From Monodelphis domestica (taxonomy: Eukaryota; Chordata; Mammalia; Didelphimorphia; Didelphidae), in the NCBI RefSeq assembly GCF_027887165.1, contig NC_077234.1, positions 165,133,877-165,197,876 on the forward strand: a stretch of DNA of 64,000 bases, in the 5' to 3' direction. The notes beneath the pieces were generated by a model, which saw only the letters and a list, made by a program, of their open reading frames with translations, made no database searches and was not told the origin of the DNA. Positions 9,459 to 19,984 of this stretch are shown here, one piece after another (within the stretch, counting starts at the first letter, position 1; each line of letters starts with the position of its first letter). The translations under genes and the position numbers were made by a program.

Positions 9459-10300
9459 AAAAAATCCAAATGATTTCATTTGCTCAATTATATGTAATTA
9501 CAATTTTCAACATACAATTTTCAAAATTATAAGATCCAAATTTTCTCCCTCTTTCCCTTCCCTTTGCCCTCTCAGAGATTGTAAATGATATCATCTAGGT
9601 TTTACATGAATTTTTATATAAAACATACTTCTATATTGGTCACTGTTGTAATAGAATAATATAAAACCTAGACCCCCAAATAAAACTGTAAATAAACTAA
9701 TGTGAAAGATACTGTGCTTTGATCTATATCTGACTCCAAAAGTTCTTCTCTGGAGATGGATCTGATTCTTTCTTATAAATCCTTCAGAATTGTCCCAGAT
9801 CATTGTATTGCTGAGAGCAGTTAAGGCTTTTGCAGTTGATCATTGTATAATATTGCTATTCCTGTGTAAAATGCTCTCCCAATTCTGCTTATTTTCCTCT
9901 CCATCAGTCCATGTAGATCTTTCCAACTTTTTCTGAAATGATCCTGTTTATCATTTCTGGCAATTATTCCATCACCCACATATACCACAAATTGTTCAGC
10001 CATTCCCTAATTGTTGGAAATCTCCTCAATTACAAATATTTTGCCACCACAAAAAAAAGAGCTGCTATAATAATTTTGTATAAGTGGTTCCTTTCCCTTT
10101 TTTTTTTTTAATGATCTCTTTGGTATACAGATCCAGTATAGTAGTAGTACAGGATCAAAGGGTCTGCATAGGTCCTGTTGGCATAGTTCCAAATTTCCCT
10201 CTAGAATTGTTGGATGAGTTTCCAACTCCACCAACAATGCATTAGTGTCTCAATTTTCCCACATACCCCCCAACATATATCACTTTCCCTTACTGTTGAA
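9459..10300 (-). mobile_element. L1, 5'-truncated, inserted in array unit 8
   Basis: Antisense L1 3' region: 'atgatttcatttgctcaatt', 'agttcttctctggagatgga', 'gatcattgtattgctgagag', 'catataccacaaattgttca', 'tgatctctttggtatacaga' and 'tccaactccaccaacaatgc'. Flanks 'ggccacacatctta' (9445-9458) and 'ggccgcacgtttta' (10301-10314) match at 11 of 14 positions and fit an old target-site duplication. The short minus-strand openings inside are remnants or chance. Confidence 0.8.
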
Positions 10301-10480
10301 GGCCGCACGTTTTACAGAATATTCTTGCCTTCCCCATGGGGCCAGGCCCCTCATTCCTGAGGACATGGAGGAGTAGATTATAACAATGATGGCCCTTGAT
10401 GTCACTACTAATGTTGGGAGAAACTGAAAGAACTTCTGATGAAAAATTAGTCCTGCCTAAATTCTCACACTTGAATTCAT
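10301..10480. repeat. ~168-bp tandem array, unit 8 (last)
   Basis: The final unit contains 'cttgccttccccatggggcc', 'ctcattcctgaggacatgg', 'gatggcccttgatgtcacta' and 'aaagaacttctgatg', then ends at about 10467. Joined to the 14 bp left of the L1, it is about 167 bp long, the normal unit length. Confidence 0.7.
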
Positions 10481-10960
10481 TTTTGCAAAGATGGAAAGGA
10501 GCGTTACTGACTATGAAAAACAGTTTCAGATTATGAGCAGATAAATGTTGCAAGGAAGGAAAAAAAGAACTCTACTAAGTAGCTTGCAGTATTAACAGTG
10601 AACACTTGTAATGGGTGAATGATGCAGTCAACCATTAGCAGCTGGTGCAAGAAAAATGATTGGCCTTCAAGAGCTGAAAGTTGTTTAATTTTTAAAACAG
10701 TTACAGGAAAGTTGGTGCTGACTAGACAGTTTTCTCCAATGGTTGCTTTAAGTGCTGATGTGTCAGAAGCATGGCTGTGGTATCCATATGCCAAAGATTT
10801 GGAAGATTAATGAGGACAGATGTTTAATTATCCATTACCTGAGAAAATTCAACTCAAAAAAGCTCTGACTCAAATTCAAGAAGACAGCATTCCTATATGA
10901 TCATTCACTCCATGAGTGGTTATTAAAATAAATGCATCACTATTTGTTTATCTGAAAATG
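10481..10960 (+). pseudogene. possible frame-broken retrocopy, unidentified
   Basis: The stretch has a coding-like look in shifting plus frames. An ATG near 10490 opens a short frame (MERSVTDYEKQF...). A second frame (10619-10810) is open for 63 codons and includes 'VALSADVSEAW'. A third piece after 10820 reads 'YPLPEKIQLKKAL'. An AATAAA-like signal (attaaaataaatg) follows near 10925. This would fit a processed pseudogene with several frameshifts. I do not recognise the parent gene, and chance openings cannot be excluded. Confidence 0.25.
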
Positions 10961-11679
10961 AAGTTAAAGGATGTCAGTACCAAATATTGGTAGTAAAATA
11001 ATATACGATAGTTGAAGGAATAAATGTCCATCCCACAGTCTCCTAATTATCTCTGTTACTTGGTATGATTAAAGTTCAGTGGTCCCTCTCAATTTTTGAG
11101 TGGCATTCAATTCCCTATGATTTCCATCCTTATTACTTTCTTTTTATTCATTCATTTTTCCAGCCTTGTTTTCTGAAGTGGGATTTTGTGTTGGAGTCAA
11201 CCTCTATGTAATTCGGAAAGGAATCATGAAGCATTCTTTGGTATTATGTGGGGCATTTTGGGGGAGACAGGGTCTGCTAGTGACCACTATATTCTTTGAG
11301 GATCTCGGGAGCATCTCCTGCCAGCACACTGTTCTAGGTCAAGACATGGATAGGGGTGATGCCTCAGAGTTTGATTCCAGGTGCATTTTGATCACTACTC
11401 TCCTGGTTCTAGCCCCATAGATTCCAGAGGGGTGTGAGGTCAAAGAAGCAGTGGCAGGTTCCAAGTCTTGGTCCAGCGTCCCCCCTGCTCCCAACACCCA
11501 ACTTCAAGCTAGAGGCTTCTCTAGCTTACCCACAGCCAGGTGATGGAAAGCTTCTCTGGGATCTGAGGTCAGGCTTTCATGGATGGATCCTTTCCCTAAT
11601 GCCCACATTTATCTGGACCTCTTTGGGAATCTGGCTTGGCAAAAAGCACTTACTGTAGTTTCTCTTTGGATTTTTTCTT
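10961..11679. other. no repeat or gene recognised
   Basis: Moderately GC-rich compared with its surroundings, particularly 11160-11650. Two adjacent plus-strand openings (11166-11420 and 11434-11658) have no family resemblance I can name and no convincing splice signals. It may be single-copy DNA or an unrecognised repeat. Confidence 0.35.
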
Positions 11680-12632
11680 TTAAATTAAAAAAAAATTCAC
11701 TAAATATTTCCCATTTAAAAAATTAATTCATTTTTTTAAAAAAGTGAGTTCCAAATTCTATTCCTCCCTCATGCCCCTCCCCAGCCCCTTGAAAAGGCAA
11801 ACAATTTGTTATCAATTATACATGGGAATTTAGGCACAATATTTCTATATTAGCCACGTTGTAAAAGAAAACACAAAAAAATTGCAAGGAAAATAAAGAA
11901 AGTGAAACAGTATGCTTCAATCTGCACTCAGGGTACATCTGTTCTCTCTCTGGAGGTGGATAACATTTTTCATTATAGAGCCTTTGAAATTCTTAGATAA
12001 TTGTCTTGATCAGAGTAGCTAAATCTTTCATAGTTGGCCATCCTTACAATATTGTCTACAATATTCTCCTAGAAACTCACTTAACTTTGCATAAGTTCAC
12101 ATGTTTTCCTTATATGAATAATGGAATTTATAAAATATTATAGAATGTGAATAGAAATTATAGAAATAGAAATCATGGAAAAACTGACCAAGTTTTTCTG
12201 AAACCATTCTGCTTATCATTTCTTCTAGCACAATAGTATGGCATCACAATCCTATAGTATAGCTTGTTTAGCCATTCCCCCATTGAGGCATCATCAGCTC
12301 AGTTTCTAATTCTTTGTCACCTCAAAAAAGCTGCTAAAAATATTTTTGTACCCATAAGGTTCTTTTCCTTTTCCTTGGAGATACAGACCTCATATTAGTA
12401 TTGCTGGGTCAAAGGACATAGAATTTTATAGTCCTTTGGACACAGCTCTACATTGTTCTCCAGAATGGTTTCACCAGCTCACAACTCCCCCAACAGTGCA
12501 TTAGGTGTGAGATGGTATCTCAGAATTGTTTAATTTGCATTTCTAATTTAGAGTAGTTTTTCACATGACTATTGATAGTTTTGATTTCTTCTGAAAACTG
12601 CCTGTTTATATTATTTGAGCATTTATCAACTG
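11680..12632 (-). mobile_element. L1, antisense: 3'UTR to ORF2 end
   Basis: The plus strand carries the antisense of an L1: 'ctctctctggaggtggataa', 'gatcagagtagctaaatctt', 'gtttagccattcccccattg', 'ttgctgggtcaaaggacata', 'ctccagaatggtttcaccag' and 'gcattaggtgtgagatggta', the last being antisense ORF2. A SINE interrupts it at 12633; it continues at 12843. Confidence 0.85.
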
Positions 12633-12842
12633 AGGAAAGACTTTTTTTTAAACCTTAACTTCCGTCTTGGAATTAATATTGTGTATTGGTTCTAAGGCAG
12701 AAGAACAGCAAGGCCTCGGTAATGGGGGTTAAGTGACTTGCCCAGTCACACAGCTAGGAAGTGTCTGAGATCAAATTCGAACCCAGGACCTCCCATCCCT
12801 AGGCCTGGCTCCCAATCTACTGAATCACCCAGCTGCCTCCAG
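12633..12842 (-). mobile_element. marsupial tRNA-derived SINE, complete, nested in L1
   Basis: A full antisense copy: T-rich tail, 'cgtcttggaattaatattgt', 'ggttaagtgacttgcccagt', 'ctaggaagtgtctgagatca', the antisense B box 'ttcgaacccagg', and 'aatcacccagctgcctcc' at the head. Flanks 'aggaaagact' and 'aggaatgatt' match at 8 of 10 positions and may be the target-site duplication. The surrounding L1 resumes directly after it, so the SINE is the younger insertion. Confidence 0.85.
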
Positions 12843-13190
12843 GAATGATTCATTTTAATAATTTTGATTCAGTTCCTTATATATTTGAGAAATGAGGCCT
12901 TTATAAGAAAGTTGTAAAATGCCATAAAGTTTTCTCCTGGTTTCTTGCTTTCCTTATTGTTCCTGATAATGATAATGATAATAATAACGATAAGGATAAT
13001 AATGACTACATTCGTTCTGTTTGTGCAGAAACTTTTCGACTTCATGTAATTAAAATAATAATATTGCTTTCCATGATCCTTTCTGTCTCTTATTTGGTTA
13101 TAAACTCATCCCTTATCCATAGAGCTGACAGGTAAATTTTTCCATGTTTACCCCAATTTATTTATATCACCTTTTGTCAAAAATTGTCAA
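12843..13190 (-). mobile_element. L1, antisense continuation (ORF2)
   Basis: Continues the L1 of 11680-12632: 'cagttccttatatatttgag', 'ttttctcctggtttcttgct', 'tgtgcagaaacttttcgact' and 'atccatagagctgacaggta' are antisense L1 ORF2 in the expected order. A small GATAAT-type microsatellite (12962-13005) has grown within it. Confidence 0.75.
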
Positions 13191-13294
13191 ATGATATCTT
13201 CTCTAGTTTGGGGAGGAAAAGAGATACCAAGGAATTTTAATATAACAGACAATAAGTTTAAAAATTAAAGAAAAAAAGGTTTGGTAACTTATTG

Positions 13295-13440
13295 AATAAA
13301 TGGTGCAGTGGATAGAGTACCAAGACTTAAAAGTCACTAAGACTCACCTTTCTGAATTTTAATCTAGTTTCAGACACTCACTGGCTGAGTGACCCTGGAC
13401 AAGTCACTTAATCCTATTTACCTGTTTTCTCATCATGGGG
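13295..13440 (+). repeat. tRNA-derived/CORE SINE fragment
   Basis: Sense SINE head and body: 'tggtgcagtggatagagtac', then 'gtttcagacactcactggct' and 'ggacaagtcacttaatccta'. The tail is lost after the 'ttacctgttttctcatc' segment. Confidence 0.7.
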
Positions 13441-13984
13441 TCTGCATGGAGGGACAACATGCAAACAATTTTGTGTAAAATTTAAGTGAATCCTCCCCAA
13501 AGTCACAAGTTGTGGTTTGTCAGAGGCTACAACTAAAACCCCGGCTTCCTCTGTGTGCCATGGGGTCTGTGACTGGTTATTTCTTGGTGCATCCCATTCC
13601 TTCATCGGACTATAAAATCCATGTGGACAGGCAAAGGGATTTGTATTACCAATTGATCTATCTTTTCTTCCACCCCCTCCCCCTCTTATGCAGTGCTCAA
13701 TTCAGTGAAACCACACAGAAAACAAGTCCTTTAAAATTGTGACTTTATTCTGAAATAGGGAAGAAATGTAGAGAGGATTTGTGGTGAGGCACAAATTAGT
13801 CTCTGTTGCTTTGGAGGTCTTAATCTAACACAAAATCTGAGATTCTATAAAAATAATCTCCAAGTACCCAGTTCTTTCTCTATACCCCTGCATATATTGG
13901 ATGCTAAGAATAGTCTATTAGCAAACCAAGAGTCAAAGCTTTCCCCCCTTCTCAGTTCTTCAGACTAAACCAGCACATTACTAG
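13441..13984. other. no gene recognised
   Basis: Opposed short openings near 13414-13742 overlap one another on both strands and resemble nothing I know. No clear repeat was seen. Confidence 0.4.
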
Positions 13985-14215
13985 GGAATTTTTAAATGGG
14001 CAAAAGCACACCTATTTATGGAATATGTTATGCTTTCAGAACCCATTTATACACATTATTTCATCTGAGCCTCACCAAAACCCTGTGGAGAAAGCAATGA
14101 TACCATTTAACATTTAACATATGAGAAAACTAAGACAAAGGGCTAAATAATTTATCAGTCATAAATGCAGTAAGAATGAGAATCAGAACTCAAACCTAGA
14201 CCAAATTTATATATA
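13985..14215 (-). repeat. MIR-type SINE, antisense
   Basis: Antisense MIR order: 'cacattatttcatctgagcc', 'aaccctgtggagaaagcaat', 'catatgagaaaactaagaca', 'gctaaataatttatcagtca', 'aatcagaactcaaacctaga'. It is degraded but complete in order. Confidence 0.6.
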
Positions 14216-14744
14216 AATTGTTGATCCCATTTGGCTGCCCCCCTTGAAAATGAACAGTAGAAACTGCTTCTCTGGCACAAGCTATAGTTCAAATAACCCT
14301 CCTAGAAAGACAACATGGGGCCAGTTGGAAAGACTCCATGCAGTTACACATACTAGGTATCTTCTTAATAACTGGAGTGCAGCAATGAAGTGTCTTATCT
14401 TCCAACTTCAGCCCTGACTCTAATCCAGATGGGAATTATTCAGGTGAGCACCACAACTTTGGTTCTTGGGAGGTGACACATGAAATCCCTTTCCTTCTGC
14501 CACAGAATTTTTATTTGCAATTACACTCCAGGATCCTGCTTCTCCATCAAGGAGACTATTGAAAATAATTATCTTACGACATCTACCTTTTCAGAAAAAG
14601 TACTTGGGATTTTAAACATTTGAATTGTACAAAGTCAAAAAAGATCTAAATTTGGGTGATGATTCTAATGTACATGACCAGTCTGACTAAAGTTCCATGT
14701 GGTGTGTAGAACTACTAGGATTTTTCTTATTGTACTTGGCTTTT

Positions 14745-14870
14745 TGTCAACTACACCCAAGTTCAAATTTTGTCTTAAGTGTGTGCTATCTGTGTGACCC
14801 TGGGAAAGTCATTTAACCTCAATCTGACTCAATTTCCATAGCTATAAAAGGGAAGAAATGAGACCAGTTC
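14745..14870 (+). repeat. MIR-type SINE fragment
   Basis: Sense MIR core: 'gttcaaattttgtcttaagt', 'tgtgtgaccctgggaaagtc', 'atttaacctcaatctgactc'. Confidence 0.6.
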
Positions 14871-15454
14871 AAGGTGGCAGCTTTATATTTTTTTAAGTTA
14901 GATTATAATTAGAAGCCCAGATCTCGAAAGAAAAGGAACAGAAGGTTTTTGCTTTTCGTGCAGAGGAAAAGGCAGCTAAGGAGGTGGCATTAGCAAACCA
15001 GGGCTTCAAGTCTCAAAACACCTGCTCATAATCCTATTAAGAGAATTTACTGGGAAAGAATCGTGCCTGCAAATTCTGTCTCCTCTTAGGTCTACAACAC
15101 GATTAACCTAAGTTAAAGATAACCCCATGAACTAAAACCTTTTTTTATGCCAATTACAATTTAATAATAAACTCCTGAGCAGAGATGTCCGAAATGTGGC
15201 TTGTTATTCCATATTACAGACCTACACTGGCCGATTCTTTAAAATCTGTTCCAATAAACAAGGGAGATAAAAATCAACAGAGCTGATGAAAACATGGGGG
15301 GTGGGGGAGGAGCGGGGGGCCAGGGGAGTCCTCTTATATAGGTTCCACAATCAGAAAAAGTTTCCATTGGAATCTGGGCCGGAGCAACTAGTGTCAGCTG
15401 TTGGCCTGGCTTATTATCTTAAGGCAAACAAACAAAAAAAATTTCAGAAAAGAA

Positions 15455-15800
15455 CACGAAAAAACGCCCGAGGAGTACGCGCTCTCACTACGGGGGCTGT
15501 GCCCGTGACCTTGGCCAGGGTGCCCCGCCGCGCCACACCCTCGGGCCAATCCGCGCCCCTGGAGCTGCACAGCGTGTGGCTGTAGCGGGGAAGCAGCGGA
15601 GCCGCAGCCCGAGGAAGGTGTCTAAGGGCCCAGGGGCGGAGCGGGAGAGCCCGGAGCTGGAGCCTAGAGTTGGGCGGGAAGATGGCGCTAAGACTGTGGC
15701 AGAATGTCTGCCGCGCTGCAGCGGCTGGTGCAGCTACTGCCGCGAGAGCCGGAGCTGGAGGTACCGCGGGACTCCTGGGAAATTTGTGAGTTTCTGCCCC
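15455..15800 (+). promoter_or_regulatory. CpG-island promoter with CCAAT, GC and YY1-type motifs
   Basis: About 30 CpG dinucleotides fall within roughly 340 bp, in a window otherwise nearly free of CpG. A CCAAT box (15546-15550) lies some 135 bp before the start codon, and a GGGGCGG box (15633-15639) closer in. 'aagatggcg' at 15679-15687 is the classic YY1 element that overlaps the start codon of many TATA-less housekeeping genes, and is preceded by an ETS-like 'cgggaag'. There is no TATA box. Orientation follows from the exon and the donor site. Confidence 0.8.
15682..15785 (+). CDS. CLYBL: first coding exon, probable mitochondrial protein, CLYBL-like
   Basis: An ATG in strong context (ggaagATGG) opens 34 codons plus two bases and runs into a consensus donor (gtgagt at 15786-15791), so the exon ends in phase 2. 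The peptide begins MALRLWQNVCRAAAAGAATA and is rich in Ala with several Arg and no acidic residue, as in a mitochondrial targeting sequence. Human CLYBL (citramalyl-CoA lyase, mitochondrial) begins with the same MALRL followed by Arg/Ala-rich sequence, and has a very large first intron. This fits the absence of any second exon in the next 48 kb. The identity rests on few residues and remains tentative; the exon itself is well supported. A second in-frame-different ATG (15704, MSAALQRL) has weaker context and would share the same donor. Only this part of the gene is in the window. Confidence 0.5.
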
Positions 15801-16992
15801 CGCCCTCTACCCTTCAACCTTCCACACCAGGTGCCCTCGCCCCTCAATCGCCGCTACACTCTTATCTCTACCGCTCCCAGGTATGCAAAGAGAGCGGTCC
15901 CGGGTCTCTGTACACGTGTCTTCCGGGAACCGAATCCTTCTTCCCCCCCCTCCCCCTCCCAGAAAAGCCTTTCGGGTCTCCCCACACTGGCAAGCTCCTC
16001 CTCCTTCTCCGGCCCTTGCCTGCATGCACTAGGCGCCCTCTGGCCCAGTTGGCCTTTTGCCTTCTAACTAGAGACCCTTTCTGTTTCCTCCCCTCAAACC
16101 CTTTCACCCAATTCAGGCACTTTGAGCACTAATGCCTGCAGGGGGCTTTCAAGGACGTCTAGTCCTGAAGGAGACTGAGGCTGTGAGCCTTAGACGCTGC
16201 ACTTGTTATAGATATATGTATAATGTATATTAGAGTTTACGGCTATTTCCCGTGCCCCTTTCTCCATTTTTTTGCCTTGGAAATACCAGGACCTCCAAAA
16301 TTAAAGAAGCCAAACCCTCAAGAAGCAGAAAACAAAAACCTCCGTGACAATTGGGTGATGATATGAATCACATATAATTGTGCCAGATGAGCCACTAAAG
16401 TCCTAACCACCTTAATCCGTTTGGAACAGCCCTTTTAAAGGTGATGTCCAGAAAGTGTACACTGTGGCACAGTCTGCCAAGCTGATTGCAGAAAAACTCA
16501 TCACCCCTGAGCAGGCCCCGCCACTCGATGAGTTGTTTTTGTTTTTTTCCTTTACTCCTGCCTTAGTAACTCCTGGAACCTTAAGCTGAAACCTGAGAGG
16601 GTTGTGGCTTACACTGTTAAAGGGAATAAATGAAATCATATATATTGGAAATAAAGTTGGGCGGGGGGGAAGGTTCTCTTTCAGAAGAAGGCTCCCCAGT
16701 ATTTTAGTGAACCCCAAGCTGAGATCATGCTATTTTGGTAGAATTCTTCATGGAATCATAACTCAATCGCCTCTGCTTGGATATTTCGGAGTTCATCCTA
16801 CCTAGTACTCAAATAGGCTGAGCATTATGCCTGGGGCCTGGAACTCCCCTATAAACGCTAGTTGGCTGTTATGGAGATATATACAGTAGTTATTCAAGCT
16901 CAGTATCCCACATTCCTCCATTCTCTCTCTTCATTCTTTAAGATCTTAGGTAGCTTGGTCCTTCATTAAGCTCTTGCTAGGATGCCCTAGGT
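15792..16992. other. start of presumed first intron, no repeats recognised
   Basis: GC content falls from the CpG island into ordinary intronic sequence. Openings on both strands between 15786 and 16132 are continuations of the GC-rich island past the splice donor and are not used as coding evidence. I saw no repeat family here. Confidence 0.5.
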
Positions 16993-17365
16993 CAGTGATG
17001 GTGACTGAGTGCTGTAGCCTACCCACTCAACCACCCCTCCCACAACCACCCGCGGAGCCCCGCCCTCCTTACCCACACAGCACACAGGGGGGGAGAAAGC
17101 TCTCCTATTGGATGCTAGGCAGTCCAGCCTGTAAAGTGAGGAATGTCCTCACCCTGAGTGGAGAGGGGAAGGGGAGTATGCATTTCCATTGGACTGCTAG
17201 TCAGAGGGCCGGTGAAGTGAAAAAATGTCAAGGGGGGGGGGGGCGCAGCTTCACCCGAGTCTCTCAACCTTACTAATAACGAACTGGGGAAAGGGGGCAT
17301 GCGCACAGAGTGAGCTCTGCCATGCTGCCATCTTTTGGCATGTGTGCCATTGGTTCACCATCATG
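16993..17365. mobile_element. non-autonomous hAT transposon (MITE)
   Basis: The element starts 'cagtgatggtga' and ends 'ttcaccatcatg', imperfect terminal inverted repeats of about 12 bp in the opossum-type hAT pattern. Near the right end 'ggcatgtgtgccattggttc' resembles the usual subterminal 'ggcacgcgtgccatagg'. The 8-bp flanks 'ccctaggt' and 'ccctggga' match at 6 of 8 positions, as expected of an old hAT target duplication. The interior is GC-rich with a G run (17232-17244) and encodes nothing. Confidence 0.7.
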
Positions 17366-17499
17366 CCCTGGGAGGTCATCCCTCCTAAAACTTTTGGTGT
17401 AGAGATATAGTGAAAAAATCCAACAAGATGACATATTCCAAATTGTATCTATGTTTAAAGAAATGTCAAGAAACTTTACTGAAAACTGGTGATATTGTG

Positions 17500-17850
17500 T
17501 GCTTTGAATGAAGCTAGAAATTCTAAGAGGCAAAGGTGAGGATGGAATATATTCCAGATTTGGGATACTAGCGGGGGAGGGATGGGTGGGGAATGTCATA
17601 TAGGGAAACAGCGAGTAGACCAGTTTGAGGGTGATGGGAGAGCAACATGAAATAAGACTGATTAGTGTCTGGTTAGGAATGATCCTGAAGCTTTAAATGT
17701 TAGATTGAGGATTTTGTATTTTAGACTAGAAGCTAAAGGAACCCACTGAAAGTGTTTCACTTGGGGATTGTCATAGTCAGATCGATATTTTAGGCATATC
17801 AATTTAACAGAGGTAAAGGTAGAAGGATAAAAGGTTGTGAGTAATTTCAG
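17500..17850 (-). repeat. L2 LINE fragment, antisense
   Basis: Antisense L2 ORF2 phrases are present in degraded form: 'attgaggattttgtatttta', 'ggaacccactgaaagtgttt', 'gattgtcatagtcagatcga' and 'ggcatatcaatttaacagag'. Limits are approximate. Confidence 0.5.
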
Positions 17851-18094
17851 AGTTCATTGGCTTTTAGATTCAGAGATGGAAGGGATTTCAGGGGCCTATT
17901 TCTTTTGCTTTAATGGATTTGTATGTTACAATTGAATAGAAATTTAGTTTCCATATAGTGATATGAACATGATAAATTGACCTGTTTTTTGTAATTCGGG
18001 GGAGGTATGCATATAGATATGTATCTGAATAAGGGGATAGGAATTGGCAATATTATCTTAATATATAGGAGATATGACTAAGAAGGAATCAATT

Positions 18095-18775
18095 TTTTCC
18101 TCAAAATTTATTTTTATTTATTTTTTCAAATTAGTTTATTTTTTAATTTAAAATTCCAAATTCTCTTCCCAAACCCTTTTGCATCCACTGGGAAGGCAAG
18201 CAATATTATATCAACTATACATGTGAAATCATGTAAAACATTTTCATATTAGCCATATTTTTTAAAGAGCAAGAAAAATAAAGTGAGAAAATTATACTTC
18301 AATTTGTACTTAAAGTTCATCAGTTTTCTCTTTGCAAGTGGATAGCATTTTTTATTCATCAGTTCCTTGACTGTTGTATTTATCAGAGTAGCTAAGTCTT
18401 TCACACCTAGTCATTATTATAACATTGGTGTTACTGTGAATAATGATCTCCTGGTTCTTCTCACTTCACTTTGAATCAGTTCATATAGATCTTGTCATGT
18501 TTTTTTTTTAAACTACTCCCCTGGATATTTTTCACAGCACAATAGTACTCTATCACAATCACAACTTGTTCAGCCATTCCCCAACTGATAAGCATCTTCT
18601 CAATTTCCAATTCTTTGCCACCACAAAAAGAGCTACTATAAATCTTATATATATATATTAATATCTTATAAATTATATCTATAAATCCTTTTTATTTTTC
18701 TTTGATCTCTTTGGGAAACAGATTGGGTCAAAGGGCATATACACAGTTGTATAGCTTTTTTGGATATAGTTCCAA
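18095..18775 (-). mobile_element. L1, 5'-truncated, antisense
   Basis: Starts with a T/A-rich tail region, then 'ccactgggaaggcaagcaat', 'gtttttctctttgcaagtg'-like segments, 'cagagtagctaagtctttca', 'gttcagccattccccaactg', 'ttctttgccaccacaaaaag', 'ttgatctctttgggaaacag' and 'tggatatagttccaaa'. It carries an internal AT-rich expansion near 18640-18680. Confidence 0.8.
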
Positions 18776-19984
18776 AGGAGGAATCCAAGTTGACAGTGAT
18801 TTTAATAATTAGTGGTAGTTGGCCCCTGCCCAGGGTCATATTACTTCAAAAACCTACTGTTTTATTAGGTAACCCTCCCCTCTGGAGAGATGACCTCCTT
18901 GACAAGAAGTTGAATCTGAATTGTAATTTAAAAGTTTCCAAATTGGTTTGAGAGGGCTTTTCCTTGAAAAGCTATTGCAAATTAAGAGCATATTTATGTG
19001 TTGTTGGGGGGAAAAGGAATTCTAGAATATTTCTTGAAATGTGTTCTTAAAATTTTGTAGTAACATTGATTGGTAAAAGCATCTGAAAGGCAAACCAGGA
19101 CAAAGCAGATAGACAAAATATCCATTGTAATATACAGAGTGGAAAAACATTTAGGTCCATATTTGTGTAGGGGTCTCCCCCCCCCCCCCCCCAACACACA
19201 CACACATTACAAAAGCAAGCTGGGAAAATAGAAGACCAGACCTTGATTATTCAACATGTCTTAATAGTTCAGTAGCTCAAAGGTATGAAACTTGGTTTAG
19301 TGATGTACATAAGGTGCTTTTTAAAGCCTTGAATCACAGAATCAGTGTCAGATGTTATAATTATTGTTTTATTTAAGTTTTTCTTTCCCTTGCTTGAAGA
19401 ACTAGTTCTCTGTTATTATCATGTTGATAGAATTTGGAAAGATTTGTCAAACGATTGATGGGCATAGTGTTCATAAAACCTATTAACTGCTATACTCCAT
19501 TCTGTATTTGCTAACCATGTGGACACTAATACTGATATATAGAGACAAGTAACTGATCAGCTTAATATTTATGTGTATTGTTTGGCACATTTTAAAGGAG
19601 ATAAATAACTGGAAAGAGTAGAACTGAACTCTTTTGTAACTATAATTGTTTCTTACAGTTTGTTTGTGACCCTGTATTGACTTTATTTTAATCTGTTGCC
19701 TTGAATACTAAATAAGATTTTTAAACATCTGAGTCAAAAAAAAATAAACTTACTAAATTAGAAGACCAGAGTGGTATTCAAAATTGTTATATGTGTATTA
19801 GACATGCTGATGAATCATCGATGAGTTTATATGAATGCTATACCAGAATCATGAAAGTGACTCTAAGGGGTACACGTATTTGCAGAATAGATACAAGGTA
19901 AATGTATAGGGAAGGGTTAGAGACATGGCCTCAGGAATGTGACAGAAGGTTTGCACATAAAAAAAGTGCCAGGCTGAATCTTTC
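18776..19984. other. no gene recognised; poly-C tract at 19177-19193
   Basis: Apart from a poly-C run followed by a short CA run (19177-19206), no named repeat is seen. Openings at 18760 and 18994 lack any family resemblance; the latter exists because of the poly-C tract. Confidence 0.4.

Noticed and set aside
12633..12842. tRNA gene
   Set aside because: The B-box-like sequence belongs to the tRNA-derived head of a SINE; no cloverleaf can be completed. The same holds for the other SINE copies.
15576..16132. 142- and 163-codon openings over the CpG island
   Set aside because: They read through the strong GTGAGT donor into the intron; the longer one starts at GTG, not ATG. GC-rich islands give long chance openings.
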